NCBI RefSeq assembly: GCF_030689685.1
Contig: NZ_JAUYEY010000078.1
Span: 1-64,000 of the forward strand
DNA: 64,000 nucleotides
From: Polaromonas sp.
Lineage (GTDB): Bacteria > Pseudomonadota > Gammaproteobacteria > Burkholderiales > Burkholderiaceae_C
Direction: 5' to 3'
How positions within the stretch are numbered: the stretch's first letter is position 1; every line of letters starts with the position of its first letter. Positions 15,389 to 24,811 of this stretch are shown piece after piece. A program made the translations under genes and the position numbers. A model generated the notes under the pieces. It searched no databases. It was not told the DNA's origin and worked only from the letters and a program-made list of their open reading frames with translations.

Positions 15389-16732
15389 TTACTGCACCAA
15401 CAGCGAATTGACCAGCAGCAAATCTTCCGGCGTCAGCGTGCCATTGGCCTGGCGCAGCTTCAGGCCACCCACCAGCACGTTGTAGCGTGCCACGGCCAGG
15501 TCGCGCTTGGTCTGGAACAGCTGGCTTTGTGCATTGAGCACGTCGATGTTGATACGCACACCGACCTGGTAGCCCAGCTTGTTGGCGTCCAGTGCGCTCT
15601 GGCTGGACGCCTCGGCGGCTTCCAGTGCCTTGACCTGGCCCTGGCCCGACAACACGCCGAAGAAGGCGGTGCGGGTGCCCAGGGCAACGCCGCGTTTGGC
15701 GCCTTCCAGGTCGGTGCGTGCCTTTTCTTCCAGAGACAGGGTTTCACGAATCCGGTTTTGCGTGGCAAAACCGGCAAACAGCGGCAGGTTCAGCGCCAGC
15801 CCGATGGTGGTGCTGTTGCTGCGTGAGTTCAGGGTGCTGATTGCGCTGCCTTGCGGGTTGCGCTGCACGCCGTAGCTGGCGGTCAGGTCCACCGTCGGCT
15901 TGTGGCCGGCCTCGGCCTTGTTGATTTCAAGTTTGGCGACCTCGAGGTTGGCTTGCGCCTGTTTGATGGTGGGGTGAAAGTCTTCGGACTGGCGTACCCA
16001 CGCCGCCACGTCGTTGGGCACCAGTGGCGGCAGGGCAACCGGCACCAGCAGGCCTTTGGGCTGCGCGTCGGTTTTGCCGACCAGCTGGTCCAGCGCAATT
16101 TTCTTCACGCGCAAATCGTTTTCGGCGGCGATCTCCTGGGCAATCACCAGGTCGAACCTGGCCTGCGCCTCGCGCGAGTCGGTAATGGTGGAGGTACCCA
16201 CTTCGAAGTTGCGTTTGGCTGATGCCAGTTGTTCCGCCACCGCCGCCTTTTGCGCGCGCACAAAGGCCAGCGTGTCCTGCGCGGCCAGTACATCAAAATA
16301 GGACTGGCTGGTGCGCACAATCAGGTCCTGCTCGGCGGCCTCCAGCTGGGCTTTGGACAACTCCACCTGCTGCTTGCCCTGTTCATACGTGGCCCAGTTG
16401 CCGGGCCGGTACAGCGGTTGCGAGGCATTGAAGCTGGCGGTCTGTGCGTTGAAGCTGCGGTCAGTCACCGGGTTGTTGTTTTCAAAATTGGTGCGGTTCA
16501 TGCCCGCCGACAGCCCGGCAGTGGGCAGGACGCCGGCCTTGGCCTGGTCGGCTTTGGCCAGATTCGCCTGGTACAGCGAGCGCGACGACTGGTAGGCGGC
16601 GTCGTAGCCGCGTGCCGAGCGGTACAGCTCCACCAGGTTCTGCGCTTGCGCGGCGGGCGCCAGCGCCGCCAGCACTGTGCCGAGTGCAAGGGCCAGCGGC
16701 AGCAAGGCCGGTTTTTTGAGTAGCGTCGTCAT
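15389..16732 (-). CDS. TolC-family outer-membrane efflux protein
   Basis: A 447-residue outer-membrane channel of the TolC type. It has a Sec signal peptide (residues 1-30, ending AAQAQ) and two repeats of long coiled helices beginning LVELYRSARGYDAAYQ. Typical motifs include SQSYFDVLAAQD and the second-half equivalent AFFGVLSGQGQVKALEAA. It would form the trimeric exit duct for the RND pump encoded 1 kb upstream on the same strand. The order on the minus strand is tetR, adaptor, RND pump, pcm, rhodanese, tolC, probably one long transcription unit with short gaps. Confidence 0.93.
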   Translation of the reverse strand: MTTLLKKPALLPLALALGTVLAALAPAAQAQNLVELYRSARGYDAAYQSSRSLYQANLAKADQAKAGVLPTAGLSAGMNRTNFENNNPVTDRSFNAQTASFNASQPLYRPGNWATYEQGKQQVELSKAQLEAAEQDLIVRTSQSYFDVLAAQDTLAFVRAQKAAVAEQLASAKRNFEVGTSTITDSREAQARFDLVIAQEIAAENDLRVKKIALDQLVGKTDAQPKGLLVPVALPPLVPNDVAAWVRQSEDFHPTIKQAQANLEVAKLEINKAEAGHKPTVDLTASYGVQRNPQGSAISTLNSRSNSTTIGLALNLPLFAGFATQNRIRETLSLEEKARTDLEGAKRGVALGTRTAFFGVLSGQGQVKALEAAEASSQSALDANKLGYQVGVRINIDVLNAQSQLFQTKRDLAVARYNVLVGGLKLRQANGTLTPEDLLLVNSLLVQ

Positions 16733-16777
16733 GGGTGTCCTGATGAAATGTAGGGGGAGTGCGTGTGGGACGGCAAT

Positions 16778-17134
16778 TCAATACATTGGCACGGCGGTGT
16801 CGCGTTGCTTGGACCAGGCATCGATGCCGCCGTGGAGGTTCACCACGTCGGTGAAGCCGCTTTGCGCCAGGAAGTTGGCGACCTGCAGGCTGCGCATGCC
16901 GTGGTGGCACAGGCAGGCCACGGGCTGGTCGGCGCCAAACTGCTCCTTCAATTGTTCGACACGGGCCGGAACCTCGCGCATGGGAATGCGCAGCAGCGTG
17001 AAGCCGTCCTCGGTCACCGAAGCGGTTTGCAGCTCCCAGGGCTCGCGCACGTCCAGCACCACCGGTGCGGGAGCATCCGCGTCCAGGCCGTCGCGCCAGG
17101 CGTTGAAGTCGGCAGGAGAGAGCTGGGCAATCAT
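16778..17134 (-). CDS. rhodanese-like domain protein
   Basis: A 118-residue single-domain rhodanese. It has the CDC25-like start VVLDVREPWEL and an active-site loop CLCHHGMRS with the catalytic Cys, followed by LHGGIDAWSKQ. It is cytoplasmic, with no signal peptide. Such proteins move sulfane sulfur or act in redox chemistry. The position between pcm and the TolC-family gene is one I recall as conserved in Burkholderiales, but a functional link to efflux is not known. Short spacing on both sides (23 and 45 bp) suggests co-transcription. Confidence 0.9.
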   Translation of the reverse strand: MIAQLSPADFNAWRDGLDADAPAPVVLDVREPWELQTASVTEDGFTLLRIPMREVPARVEQLKEQFGADQPVACLCHHGMRSLQVANFLAQSGFTDVVNLHGGIDAWSKQRDTAVPMY

Positions 17135-17157
17135 GGGCGGTGCTTTGTGCGAAAAAA

Positions 17158-17841
17158 TCAGAAGTTGAACTTGGAAGGTTCGGGGAAGTTGAGCAGGCGC
17201 GGCGCCACCGTGTCCCAGCCCTGGGTGGTGCGGAAGGCGGCCTCACCGACGCGGGTCACCAGCGTGGCGCGCATCATGGGCTCAAAGCCGACGATGGCAC
17301 TGAGCCGGCCGCCAATTTTGAGCATGGCCAGCAGGGCGGGCGGCACCTCGGCGACCGAGCCGCTGAGCACGATCACGTCGAAGGGGCCGCTCAGCGGGTC
17401 GCTGCTGGAGACGGCCTGGCCGAGTTTGGCTGCACCATCACCGGTGCGCACTTCAGCGTTGTAGACGCCGGCTTTCTTGAGGTTGTTGCGCGCGAGCTGC
17501 GCCAGATCGGCGTCGATCTCGAGCGTGATCACCTGCTGCGCACGGTGCGCCAGCAGGGCCGCCATGTAGCCGGAGCCGGCGCCGATCTCGAGGACTTTTT
17601 CATGTTTTTGCACCGCCAGGTCTTGCAAGATACGCGCCTCGACCTTGGGGGCCAGCATGCATTGGCCGGGTTTGGAGCTTAGCGGAATTTCCATGTCGGC
17701 AAAGCCCAGCGCCTTTTTGGCTGGCGGCACAAAATCTTCGCGCTTGACCACCGCCAGCAGGGAAAGAACCTGGCTGTCCAGCACTTCCCAGGGGCGGATT
17801 TGCTGCTCGATCATGTTGAAGCGGGCTTGTTCGTAGTTCAT
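17158..17841 (-). CDS. pcm: protein-L-isoaspartate O-methyltransferase
   Basis: A 227-residue PCMT-family methyltransferase that would methylate isoaspartyl residues in aged proteins using S-adenosylmethionine. The N-terminus MNYEQARFNMIEQQIRPW and the motif I sequence VLEIGAGSGYMAALLAH are clear, followed by motif II-type EVRTGDGA. Some PCMT paralogues in this efflux context have diverged active sites, so enzymatic identity is slightly less certain than the fold. It lies between the RND pump and the rhodanese gene on the minus strand. Confidence 0.87.
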   Translation of the reverse strand: MNYEQARFNMIEQQIRPWEVLDSQVLSLLAVVKREDFVPPAKKALGFADMEIPLSSKPGQCMLAPKVEARILQDLAVQKHEKVLEIGAGSGYMAALLAHRAQQVITLEIDADLAQLARNNLKKAGVYNAEVRTGDGAAKLGQAVSSSDPLSGPFDVIVLSGSVAEVPPALLAMLKIGGRLSAIVGFEPMMRATLVTRVGEAAFRTTQGWDTVAPRLLNFPEPSKFNF

Positions 17842-17892
17842 GGTGTGGCCTGTGAAATATCGGGGTGAGGAATTGCGGGTAAACCTGTGATT

Positions 17893-20800
17893 TTAAGGGC
17901 GGGCCACTGCGGCTTCGGGCAGGGCGCGCCGGCCAGTGAGGCGGCGTTTGAGCCATTGCGCCAGGTCGTCGAGGTAGCAATAAGTGACCGGCACCACCAC
18001 CAGCGTCAGCAGCGACGACGTGATGACGCCACCGATCACGGCCTGGCCCATGGGGGCGCGCTGCTCCGAGCCTTCGGTCAGCGCAAAGGCCAGCGGCACC
18101 ATGCCGAAAATCATGGCCAGCGTGGTCATCAGGATGGGGCGCAGCCGCACGCGGGCGGCGACCAGCAGGGCCTCGCTGCGTTCCATGCCCGGGATGTGGC
18201 GGCCGTCCGTTTCCGTCCGGTCTTGCCTCATCCGGATCGCAAAGTCCACCAGCAGGATGGCATTTTTGGTGACCAGCCCCATCAGCATGACGACACCGAT
18301 GATGGAGAACATCGACAGCGTCGAGCGAAACAGCAGCAGCGCCAGCACCACGCCGATCAGCGTCAGCGGCAGCGAGGTCATCAGCGCCAGCGGCTGCAGG
18401 AAACTCTTGAACTGGCTGGCCAGGATCATGTAGATGAACAAAATGGCCAACACGAGGGCGGAGATCGCATAACCAAAAGACTCGGCCATGTTTTTGGTCG
18501 ACCCGCCGAACTGGTAGCGGTAGCCGGGCGGGAAGCTGATGCCGTCGAGCGCTGTGCGGATGTCATTGGACACCTCGCCGGCCGATCGCTTGTAGACATT
18601 GGCATTGATGGCCACTTCACGCGTCAGGTCGCGCCGGTTGATCTGGTTCGGCCCGGTCGCCTCCTTCACTGTGGCGAGCTGGCCCAGGCGCACCGTGCGG
18701 GCCGAGCCGTCGGCATTGCTGCCGATGGCGCTGCTCAAAAAGGGCAGGCGCTCCAGGTCTTGCGGGGCGTTCCTTGCGTCGGGCGACAGGCGCACGTTCA
18801 CGTCGTAGGTCTGGTCGTCGGGCGCGCGCCAGTTGCCCACGGTCTGCCCGGCCACCAGAGTGCGCAGCGCACCGGCAATTTGCGACACGCTCAGGCCCAG
18901 GTCGGACGCGATATCACGTTTGACATCAATCTCGATGGTCGGCTTGTCGGGCTTGAGGCTGGAGTCCAGGTCCACCAGGCCGGGGATGGCCCTGATGCGT
19001 TCGGTCGCCAGCCGGGTCAGCCGTTCCAGCTCCTTCAGGTCGGGGCCCTGCAGCGAAAACTCCACCTGCTTGTTGCCGCCAACGGAGTCGAGCAGGCCGA
19101 CGTGGGTGACGGTGATGCCGGCCACCTGTTTGAGACGCTCACGCAGCACGCCCGAGAGCTCATCGACGCTGCGGCTGCGCGCCTTGCGGTCGACCAGGCG
19201 CACATACATGCTGGCGTACATTTTTCCCTGGGCGCTGCCGGTGTTGATGGTGGCCAGCGTGTACTTCACCTCCGGGAACTCGCGCACGATGGATTCGACC
19301 TGGGCGGTTTTGGCCTCGGTGGCTTCGAGCGAAGAACCGACCGGTGTGTAAAACGTCAGCGAGGTTTCCGAGAAGTCGGCCTTGGGCACAAACTCCGTGC
19401 CCAGCAGCGGCACCATGAAGATGCTGGTGATGAAGATGACCAGGGCCAACCCGAGGGTGGCCAGCTTGTGTAGCAGCGACCAGCGCAGGATGCGCTGGTA
19501 GGTCTCGGCCAGCGAGTCGGTGGCGCGCTCGAACCAGCCGGTGACGCGGCCTATGGTTTTGTCGTACCAGTTTTTCCGACCGTCCTGCGCTTGTCGAAGG
19601 ATGCTCGGGTCGTGCCAGATGCTCGACAGCATGGGGTCCAGTGTGAAGCTGACAAACATCGAGATCAGCACCGCCGCCACGATGGTGATGCCGAACTCAT
19701 GGAAAAACTTGCCGATGATGCCGCCCATGAAACCGATGGGCAGAAACACCGCGACGATGGAGAAGGTGGTGGCCAGCACCGCCAAGCCGATCTCCTGCGT
19801 GCCGTCGAGTGAGGCCTGGTAGGGCAACTTGCCCATTTGCACATGGCGCACGATGTTCTCGCGCACCACAATCGCGTCGTCAATCAGCAGGCCCACACAC
19901 AGGCTCAGCGCCATCAGCGTGATCATGTTGATGGTGAAGCCAAACAGGTTCATGAACAAAAACGTGCCGATGATAGAGATCGGCAAGGTCAGGCCGGTGA
20001 TCACCGTCGAGCGCCAGGAGTTCAGGAACAGGAAGACGATCAGCACCGTCAGCAGCGCGCCTTCGATCAGCGTGCGGCGGACGTTTTCGACGGCGACGCG
20101 GATCGGGCGTGAACCGTCGGAAACCAGCTCCAGGCGCATGCCCGCTGGCAGTTGGGCCTGGATGTCCTTGATGGACTGGTTCAGGCCATCGACCACCGCG
20201 ATGGTGTTTTCGTCCTGGGCCTTTTGCACCGTCAACAGCAAGGTGCGCTGGCCGTTGTACAGCGCCAGGTTGTCGATCTCCTGCGAGCCGTCACGCACGC
20301 TGGCGACCTGCCCAACCGTCACCGCCGTGGCAGCGCCAGTGGCGGACGCCTTGCGCGCTACGATGATGTTGGCGAAGTCTTCTGGCCGCTTCATGCGGGC
20401 GTCGATCTTGACCACACGCTCTTGTGCGAGAGAACGGATGGCGCCGACCGGCAGGTCCTGGTTTTCGCTGCGCACCGCATTGGCAACCTGGTCGGCCGTG
20501 ATGCCCAGCGCTTCCATGGCCTGCGGGTTCAGGTAAATGTTGATCTCGCGTTTGCTGCCGCCCACCAGGTTGACCGCGCCCACGCCGCGCACATTTTCCA
20601 GCCGCTTTTTCAGCACCTGGTCGGCCCAGTTGGTGAGTTCCACGGCGGTGGGAGGCGCGGGCGCTGCGCCGCTGCTGGCTGCTGATGGCGGACATTTTTC
20701 CGACGGGCCGCCCCTAGGAAAAATAGCCCCCTCAGGGGGCAGCGCAGCACACGCAGTGGCAAGCGTGGGGGCCGCTAACACCGCCACCGACCAGATGGCC

Positions 20801-21207
20801 CGACTGGCCGGGTCGAAGCGCAGCACGCGGGGTTCTTTCACCTCATCGCGCAGCAGCGGGCGCAGCGAGGCAATCTTCTCGCGCACGTCTTCGGCGGCCT
20901 TGCGTCCGTCGATGTGCAACTGAAACTCAATGATGACGATCGCCATACCTTCGTAGCTGCGCGAGGTCAGGGCGTTGATGCCGGCAATCGCATTGACGCC
21001 TTCCTCGATCTTCTTGGTGACTTCGCTTTCAACAATCTCGGGCGAGGCGCCGGGGTACTCTGTGGTGACCACCACCACCGGAAAATCAATGTTCGGGAAC
21101 TGGTCAACCTGCAGCCGCTGATAGGAAAACAGGCCCAGCACCACGATGGCCAGCATGACCATGGTGGCGAACACTGGGTTTTGCAGACTGACGCGGGTGA
21201 ACCACAT
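17893..21207 (-). CDS. RND-family efflux pump permease (AcrB/MdtC-like)
   Basis: A 1104-residue proton-driven efflux pump. It has the N-terminal membrane helix ([20 protein letters not shown]), two large periplasmic loops and twelve membrane segments. The proton-relay region [18 protein letters not shown] carries the paired Asp. The C-terminal half repeats the fold ([20 protein letters not shown]). It is longer than the usual 1030-1050 residues. Residues about 145-173 (from [18 protein letters not shown]) are encoded by an R3 repeat (20689-20773), in the periplasmic porter domain before [13 protein letters not shown]. The adaptor gene lies 5 bp upstream. The substrate is not predictable; exporters with this organisation usually pump hydrophobic drugs or solvents. 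Confidence 0.93.
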   Translation of the reverse strand: MWFTRVSLQNPVFATMVMLAIVVLGLFSYQRLQVDQFPNIDFPVVVVTTEYPGASPEIVESEVTKKIEEGVNAIAGINALTSRSYEGMAIVIIEFQLHIDGRKAAEDVREKIASLRPLLRDEVKEPRVLRFDPASRAIWSVAVLAAPTLATACAALPPEGAIFPRGGPSEKCPPSAASSGAAPAPPTAVELTNWADQVLKKRLENVRGVGAVNLVGGSKREINIYLNPQAMEALGITADQVANAVRSENQDLPVGAIRSLAQERVVKIDARMKRPEDFANIIVARKASATGAATAVTVGQVASVRDGSQEIDNLALYNGQRTLLLTVQKAQDENTIAVVDGLNQSIKDIQAQLPAGMRLELVSDGSRPIRVAVENVRRTLIEGALLTVLIVFLFLNSWRSTVITGLTLPISIIGTFLFMNLFGFTINMITLMALSLCVGLLIDDAIVVRENIVRHVQMGKLPYQASLDGTQEIGLAVLATTFSIVAVFLPIGFMGGIIGKFFHEFGITIVAAVLISMFVSFTLDPMLSSIWHDPSILRQAQDGRKNWYDKTIGRVTGWFERATDSLAETYQRILRWSLLHKLATLGLALVIFITSIFMVPLLGTEFVPKADFSETSLTFYTPVGSSLEATEAKTAQVESIVREFPEVKYTLATINTGSAQGKMYASMYVRLVDRKARSRSVDELSGVLRERLKQVAGITVTHVGLLDSVGGNKQVEFSLQGPDLKELERLTRLATERIRAIPGLVDLDSSLKPDKPTIEIDVKRDIASDLGLSVSQIAGALRTLVAGQTVGNWRAPDDQTYDVNVRLSPDARNAPQDLERLPFLSSAIGSNADGSARTVRLGQLATVKEATGPNQINRRDLTREVAINANVYKRSAGEVSNDIRTALDGISFPPGYRYQFGGSTKNMAESFGYAISALVLAILFIYMILASQFKSFLQPLALMTSLPLTLIGVVLALLLFRSTLSMFSIIGVVMLMGLVTKNAILLVDFAIRMRQDRTETDGRHIPGMERSEALLVAARVRLRPILMTTLAMIFGMVPLAFALTEGSEQRAPMGQAVIGGVITSSLLTLVVVPVTYCYLDDLAQWLKRRLTGRRALPEAAVARP
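20689..20773 (-). repeat. R3 dispersed repeat inside the RND pump gene
   Basis: On the minus strand this reads CCCCCACGCTTGCC, GTGCTGCGCTGCCCCCTGAG, GGGGCTATTTTTCC and GGGGCGGCCCG. The first half matches the intergenic copy at 52446-52565 (CCCCACGCTTGTC, GTACTGCGCTGCCCCC). It keeps the pump frame open and accounts for the extra residues there. Confidence 0.8.
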
Positions 21208-21212
21208 CGCGA

Positions 21213-22403
21213 TTAATAGGCTTTGGGCGACGAAGCCGCCGGTGCTGCTGGTGCGGCCCAGGCCGGCGCCTGGGTGAACTTCACGGCCGTGCCTTCACGC
21301 AGGCTGCCGACGGCGCTTTTGATGACAACGTCGTTTTCAGCCAGGCCCTGAACGGCCACCATGGGCTCGCCGTCGGCCGCGTCCTTGCCGCGTACACCCA
21401 GCTCAACCGGCTTGTGGGCAATCTGATTGTTCTCGACCACCTGCACATAGGGCGCGGGCTTGTCGGTGCGCACTGCGCTGACCGGCACTGCCAGCAGCGC
21501 CGCGCGCGCCATGCCCAGCGTGCCCTGTGCAAACAGCCCTTGCCGCAAGCCCGCACTCGCGGCCGTGTTGTCGATGGACAGGTAGACCAGCACGCTGCGG
21601 CTGCCAGCCTGCGCACTCGGGTTGATGCGGGCCACGGTGGCGGTCACGGTTTGCGCGCTGCCCTCGATGCGCAGCGTGGCGGTCTGGCCGGGGCGCACGG
21701 CCAGTGCGTCGGCCGCGCTGAGACTGGCTTCGAGTTCGAGCCGGCTCAGGTCCACGATCTCCAGCACCTTGGTGTCGATGCCGACACGCTCGCCCGGCTG
21801 CGCCAGCCGCTGCGCAACCTGGCCCGACAGGGGCGCGCGCAGCACCGTGTCGTCCAGCGATTTTTTCGCCACCGCCACGGCGGCCAATGCGGCGTTGTGG
21901 TTGGCCTTGCCGGCGTTGAGGTTGGCCTGCGAGGCGTCCAGCGCGGTTTTCGAGATGAAGCCCTGGTTCACCAGCGCCTGGTTGTTGTCGAACTGGCGCT
22001 GCACGATGTCGATCTGCGCCTTGGCCGAATCGGCCTGCTGCTGCGCCTGCATTACGCGCGCCTGGTACTCGCTGGCGTCCACCCGCGCCACCACCCGGCC
22101 GGCCTTGACGAAGTCGCCTTCGCGCACCGTCAGGCCTTGCAACTCACCGGCCACGCGCGCCTTGACGAAGGCCGAGTTGATGGCCTTGAGGGGGCCCGAC
22201 AGCGCCAGGCCCTGGCTGAGCTCGCGGGTTTTTGCCTGCAGCACATCGCTGGCGGCCAGCTCGACCACGGTCTGTGTCTTGGCTGCCCCGGCTGCGGCCA
22301 GGGCCTGCTGCTGCGCCCGGCGCGCCGACAGGGCGCTGACCACCGCTGCTGCCAGCAACAACAAAATCAGGCCGATGATGGTCCACTTGATCCAGCGTTT
22401 CAT
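21213..22403 (-). CDS. RND efflux periplasmic adaptor (MFP)
   Basis: A 396-residue membrane-fusion protein. It has an N-terminal anchor helix ([19 protein letters not shown]), a lipoyl-like half ([19 protein letters not shown]), an alpha-helical hairpin (residues about 120-190), and the second lipoyl half [20 protein letters not shown]. Beta-barrel and membrane-proximal domains follow. It bridges the RND pump and the TolC-type channel. The gene overlaps the TetR stop as ATGA (22400-22403), so its expression is tied to the regulator. The C-terminal tail is Ala/Pro-rich. Confidence 0.93.
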   Translation of the reverse strand: MKRWIKWTIIGLILLLLAAAVVSALSARRAQQQALAAAGAAKTQTVVELAASDVLQAKTRELSQGLALSGPLKAINSAFVKARVAGELQGLTVREGDFVKAGRVVARVDASEYQARVMQAQQQADSAKAQIDIVQRQFDNNQALVNQGFISKTALDASQANLNAGKANHNAALAAVAVAKKSLDDTVLRAPLSGQVAQRLAQPGERVGIDTKVLEIVDLSRLELEASLSAADALAVRPGQTATLRIEGSAQTVTATVARINPSAQAGSRSVLVYLSIDNTAASAGLRQGLFAQGTLGMARAALLAVPVSAVRTDKPAPYVQVVENNQIAHKPVELGVRGKDAADGEPMVAVQGLAENDVVIKSAVGSLREGTAVKFTQAPAWAAPAAPAASSPKAY

Positions 22404-23092
22404 GCCTTGCCTTTGGCGGGTTTGCCGGCGGGTTGGACCGACAGGCCATACAAGATGATGTCTACCTGGGCGGCAATGTATTTTTCAGCGTTGCCGAGCA
22501 GGGCCGGGTCGCCGCAGGTGCCGGCTGAATGTTTGGACAGAATCAAGAAAATCATGGGCGCAATCACGCTGTAAATCGCGTAGTCGAGGTTCATGGGCCG
22601 GAACTCGCCGCAGTCGATGCCGCGCTGCATGATGCGGCGAATCAGCGCCTGACCGGGCTGGATCACTTCCTGCTGGTAGAAGGCGGTGATCTCGGGGAAG
22701 TTACCGGCCTCGCTCATCATGAGTTTGGTGAGGCCTGAGGCGCGAGTGGCGCCGACCCGCTCCCACCAGGTGGTCATGCAATACGTCAACATCTCGGCGG
22801 CCGTGCCTTCAAAGGATGCAAACTCCTCGTTCCATTCCTTGAAGCGGCCCGAGATGTTTTCACGCACCACGGCTTTGAAGAGTTCTTCCTTGCTTTGAAA
22901 ATAGAGAAACAGCGTGCCCTTGGAGACGCCGGCGCGGGCCGCCACTTCCTCGGCGCGGGTGGCGGCAAAGCCTTTTTCAACAAACAGGTCGAGCGCGGCG
23001 TCCAGCAGTTCGCCGGGGCGCGCGTCCTTGCGGCGCTCCCGTTTGACGGACAGCGCACTGGTTTTTTCGCAGAGGAATTTGGAGATGGACAT
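22400..23092 (-). CDS. TetR/AcrR-family repressor of the efflux operon
   Basis: A 230-residue TetR-type regulator. Its DNA-binding domain spans residues about 25-75 ([20 protein letters not shown], then [17 protein letters not shown]). The C-terminal ligand-binding domain includes a TetR_C-type segment. It is the first gene of the efflux operon and its start codon lies 3 bp from a 24-bp inverted repeat that fits a TetR operator. The simplest model is autorepression of tetR-adaptor-pump, relieved by a pump substrate. Confidence 0.92.
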   Translation of the reverse strand: MSISKFLCEKTSALSVKRERRKDARPGELLDAALDLFVEKGFAATRAEEVAARAGVSKGTLFLYFQSKEELFKAVVRENISGRFKEWNEEFASFEGTAAEMLTYCMTTWWERVGATRASGLTKLMMSEAGNFPEITAFYQQEVIQPGQALIRRIMQRGIDCGEFRPMNLDYAIYSVIAPMIFLILSKHSAGTCGDPALLGNAEKYIAAQVDIILYGLSVQPAGKPAKGKA

Positions 23093-23094
23093 AA

Positions 23095-23118
23095 ATTACT
23101 GACTGGTTGGTTAGTAAT
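23095..23118. promoter_or_regulatory. TetR-type operator
   Basis: ATTACTGAC (23095-23103) and GTTAGTAAT (23110-23118) form an inverted repeat with one mismatch and a 6-bp spacer, immediately upstream of the tetR ATG. Size, symmetry and position are those of TetR/AcrR operators. Confidence 0.7.
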
Positions 23119-23196
23119 GTAGCGATTCGCTAGATGCCCGTCAAGCCGTCACTCTGCAGTGCAGGGTTGAAGACGCGTGCGCGGTTGAAGTAAAGC

Positions 23197-23970
23197 TCAG
23201 GTAAAGCGATTTACCAGCAAACCCAGCCATTCCTTGAGCACGAGCTGGGAGGTACCCAACCCGTCTGCCGAAGGCGTCCATTGCAGCACGCCGTTGCGGC
23301 TGGGCAGGATAAAACCCATGGGCGCGCGCACCACGATAAAGCCTGCGCGTTCAAAAGCGCCGACAGCGCGCGGCATGTGCCAGGCGTGCGTGACCAGCGC
23401 AATCCGCTGGACTTTGTCTTTCTGCATCAGCGTTCTGAGGAAGCGGCCATTTTCAGCCGTGTCGCGTGACTGGTTGTCGACCCAGCGCAGGGCCAGGCCG
23501 TAGTCTTGTTGCGCCGCGCGGCGTGCCACTTCGCCTTCGGACGCCACTTGTTCGCCGGCTGCGCCCCAGCCCAGCCCACCCGCAAAAGCCACGGGCAAGC
23601 CCGTTTGGCGCGCCAGCCAGGCGCCGTAGCGCAAACGCAGGGTGGCTGCAGCTGAGGCCTGTGGCTCGCCGTACTCGGGCGCCACCGGGTGCACGCCACC
23701 GCCCAGCACCACAATGGCCTGCGCGCCGCTGCTTTTCAGGGCCGCGACCGACAAGGCGGTTTGTTGCGGCAGCAGATTCTGCGCCAGCCAAACAGCAACT
23801 GCATGGCAGCTCAGCAGCCAGAGCAGGGCCGCCGCCACAAAAGCCAGCAACAGGCCGCCTGCCTTTTTCCGCGCCGCCAGCAGCAGCCCCAGCCCGGCCA
23901 GCAACAGCAGCGAAGCGGGCGGCAGCAGCAGTGCGGTCAGGACCGGCTTGAGTTCACCTAATGCAATCAT
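23197..23970 (-). CDS. YdcF/ElyC-type DUF218 membrane protein
   Basis: A 257-residue protein with two N-terminal membrane helices (residues about 7-30 and 38-60) and a DUF218 domain. The domain has AIVVLGGGVHPVAPEYGE near residue 85, the mid motif NQSRDTAENGRFLR and the C-terminal THAWHMPRAVGAF. ElyC/SanA/YdcF relatives act in envelope polysaccharide or lipid-carrier metabolism in E. coli, with the molecular role unsettled. It is a single gene between the tetR promoter and an R1 repeat pair, with no operon partner. Confidence 0.87.
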   Translation of the reverse strand: MIALGELKPVLTALLLPPASLLLLAGLGLLLAARKKAGGLLLAFVAAALLWLLSCHAVAVWLAQNLLPQQTALSVAALKSSGAQAIVVLGGGVHPVAPEYGEPQASAAATLRLRYGAWLARQTGLPVAFAGGLGWGAAGEQVASEGEVARRAAQQDYGLALRWVDNQSRDTAENGRFLRTLMQKDKVQRIALVTHAWHMPRAVGAFERAGFIVVRAPMGFILPSRNGVLQWTPSADGLGTSQLVLKEWLGLLVNRFT

Positions 23971-23980
23971 TGAAAACGCT

Positions 23981-24035
23981 CTTAAATTAATAGCTGCTTA
24001 CGCCCGCGTGGTATGGGCTAGAGGCCAATTTGACC
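23981..24035 (+). repeat. R1 dispersed repeat (intergenic)
   Basis: CTTAAATTAATAGCTGCTTA, CGCCCGCGTGG and TATGGGCTAGAGGCC followed by AATTTGACC form an R1 copy, upstream of the YdcF-like gene. A shorter inverted copy follows at 24062-24105. Confidence 0.8.
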
Positions 24036-24061
24036 ATTAAAAACGCCGTACGCAGCCGTGT

Positions 24062-24105
24062 CTGAGGTTTTTGGGCCGGTGCGACCAGTGACTGGCTATT
24101 TTCCA
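24062..24105 (-). repeat. degenerate inverted R1 copy
   Basis: The minus strand reads AAAATAGCCAGTC, GGTCGCAC and CGGCCCAAAAACCT, which resembles the R1 copy at 4333-4390 but is about 10 bp shorter. With 23981-24035 it makes an inverted pair, like the pair at 14451-14616. Confidence 0.5.
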
Positions 24106-24148
24106 GGATGATGGTTGTTTGATTGCTGTATATAAAAAAGGACGAGGC

Positions 24149-24718
24149 ATGGAACAAAACTCAACAACTGAAGCTGGCGGCCCAGCCTTGCAGACCCTCA
24201 CGCTGGGCGGGGGTTGCTTCTGGTGCACCGAAGCGGTGTTTGTGCAGGTGCGCGGCATTGTTGACGTGGAGTCGGGTTATAGCAACGGCCACGTCAACCG
24301 GCCGACCTATGACCAAGTGTGCACCGGAACCACCGGCCACAACGAGGTTGTCAAGCTGGTCTACGACCCGGCGCAGATCAGCTTGCGCGCAATTCTGGAA
24401 ATTTTCTACGTCATCCACGATCCGACCACACTCAACCGCCAGGGCAACGACAGCGGCACGCAATACCGCAGCGGCATTTACTACACAACGCCCGAGCAGA
24501 AGCAGATTGCCGAAGACATGGTCAGCGCATTGAACCGCGACAAGCTGTTTGGCAAACCTGTGGTGACCGAGGTGCTGGCGCTGTCCAACTACTCCGCCGC
24601 CGAGGAATACCACCAGGACTTCTTCGAGAAAAACCCGGACCAGGGTTATTGCATGGCAGTCGCCGGCCCGAAGGTGGCGAAGTTCCGTAAAACCTTTTCG
24701 GAATACGCCAAAGCTTGA
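24149..24718 (+). CDS. msrA: peptide-methionine (S)-S-oxide reductase
   Basis: A 189-residue MsrA that reduces methionine-S-sulfoxide in proteins. The active-site motif GGCFWC has its catalytic Cys at residue 23, GTTGHNEVV carries the conserved His and Glu, and EEYHQDFF follows. A C-terminal GYCMAV carries a likely resolving Cys. The start at 24149 is preceded by AGGACGAGG; an in-frame codon at 24119 is not needed. It is monocistronic, preceded by the R1 inverted pair. Confidence 0.95.
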   Translation: MEQNSTTEAGGPALQTLTLGGGCFWCTEAVFVQVRGIVDVESGYSNGHVNRPTYDQVCTGTTGHNEVVKLVYDPAQISLRAILEIFYVIHDPTTLNRQGNDSGTQYRSGIYYTTPEQKQIAEDMVSALNRDKLFGKPVVTEVLALSNYSAAEEYHQDFFEKNPDQGYCMAVAGPKVAKFRKTFSEYAKA

Positions 24719-24771
24719 GTCCGCCGGGGGGCCGAGCCCCACGCTAAACCCGTCGCTGCCTCTTCAAATGT

Positions 24772-24805
24772 CCTATTGACAGAACAATAGGACTGTTCTT
24801 ACGAT
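24772..24805 (+). promoter_or_regulatory. gntR promoter with overlapping operators
   Basis: TTGACA (24776-24781) is followed after about 18 bp by TACGAT, a plausible sigma-70 promoter. Two inverted repeats overlap it: CCTATTG with CAATAGG (24772-24791, 6-bp spacer) and GAACA with TGTTC (24783-24799). GntR-type autorepression is the natural reading. Confidence 0.6.
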
Positions 24806-24811
24806 GCGCCC

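Noticed and set aside
17887-19473. Plus-strand open frame of 528 residues opposite the RND pump
   Set aside because: Extreme Gln/His/Arg composition and full antisense overlap with a clear pump gene.
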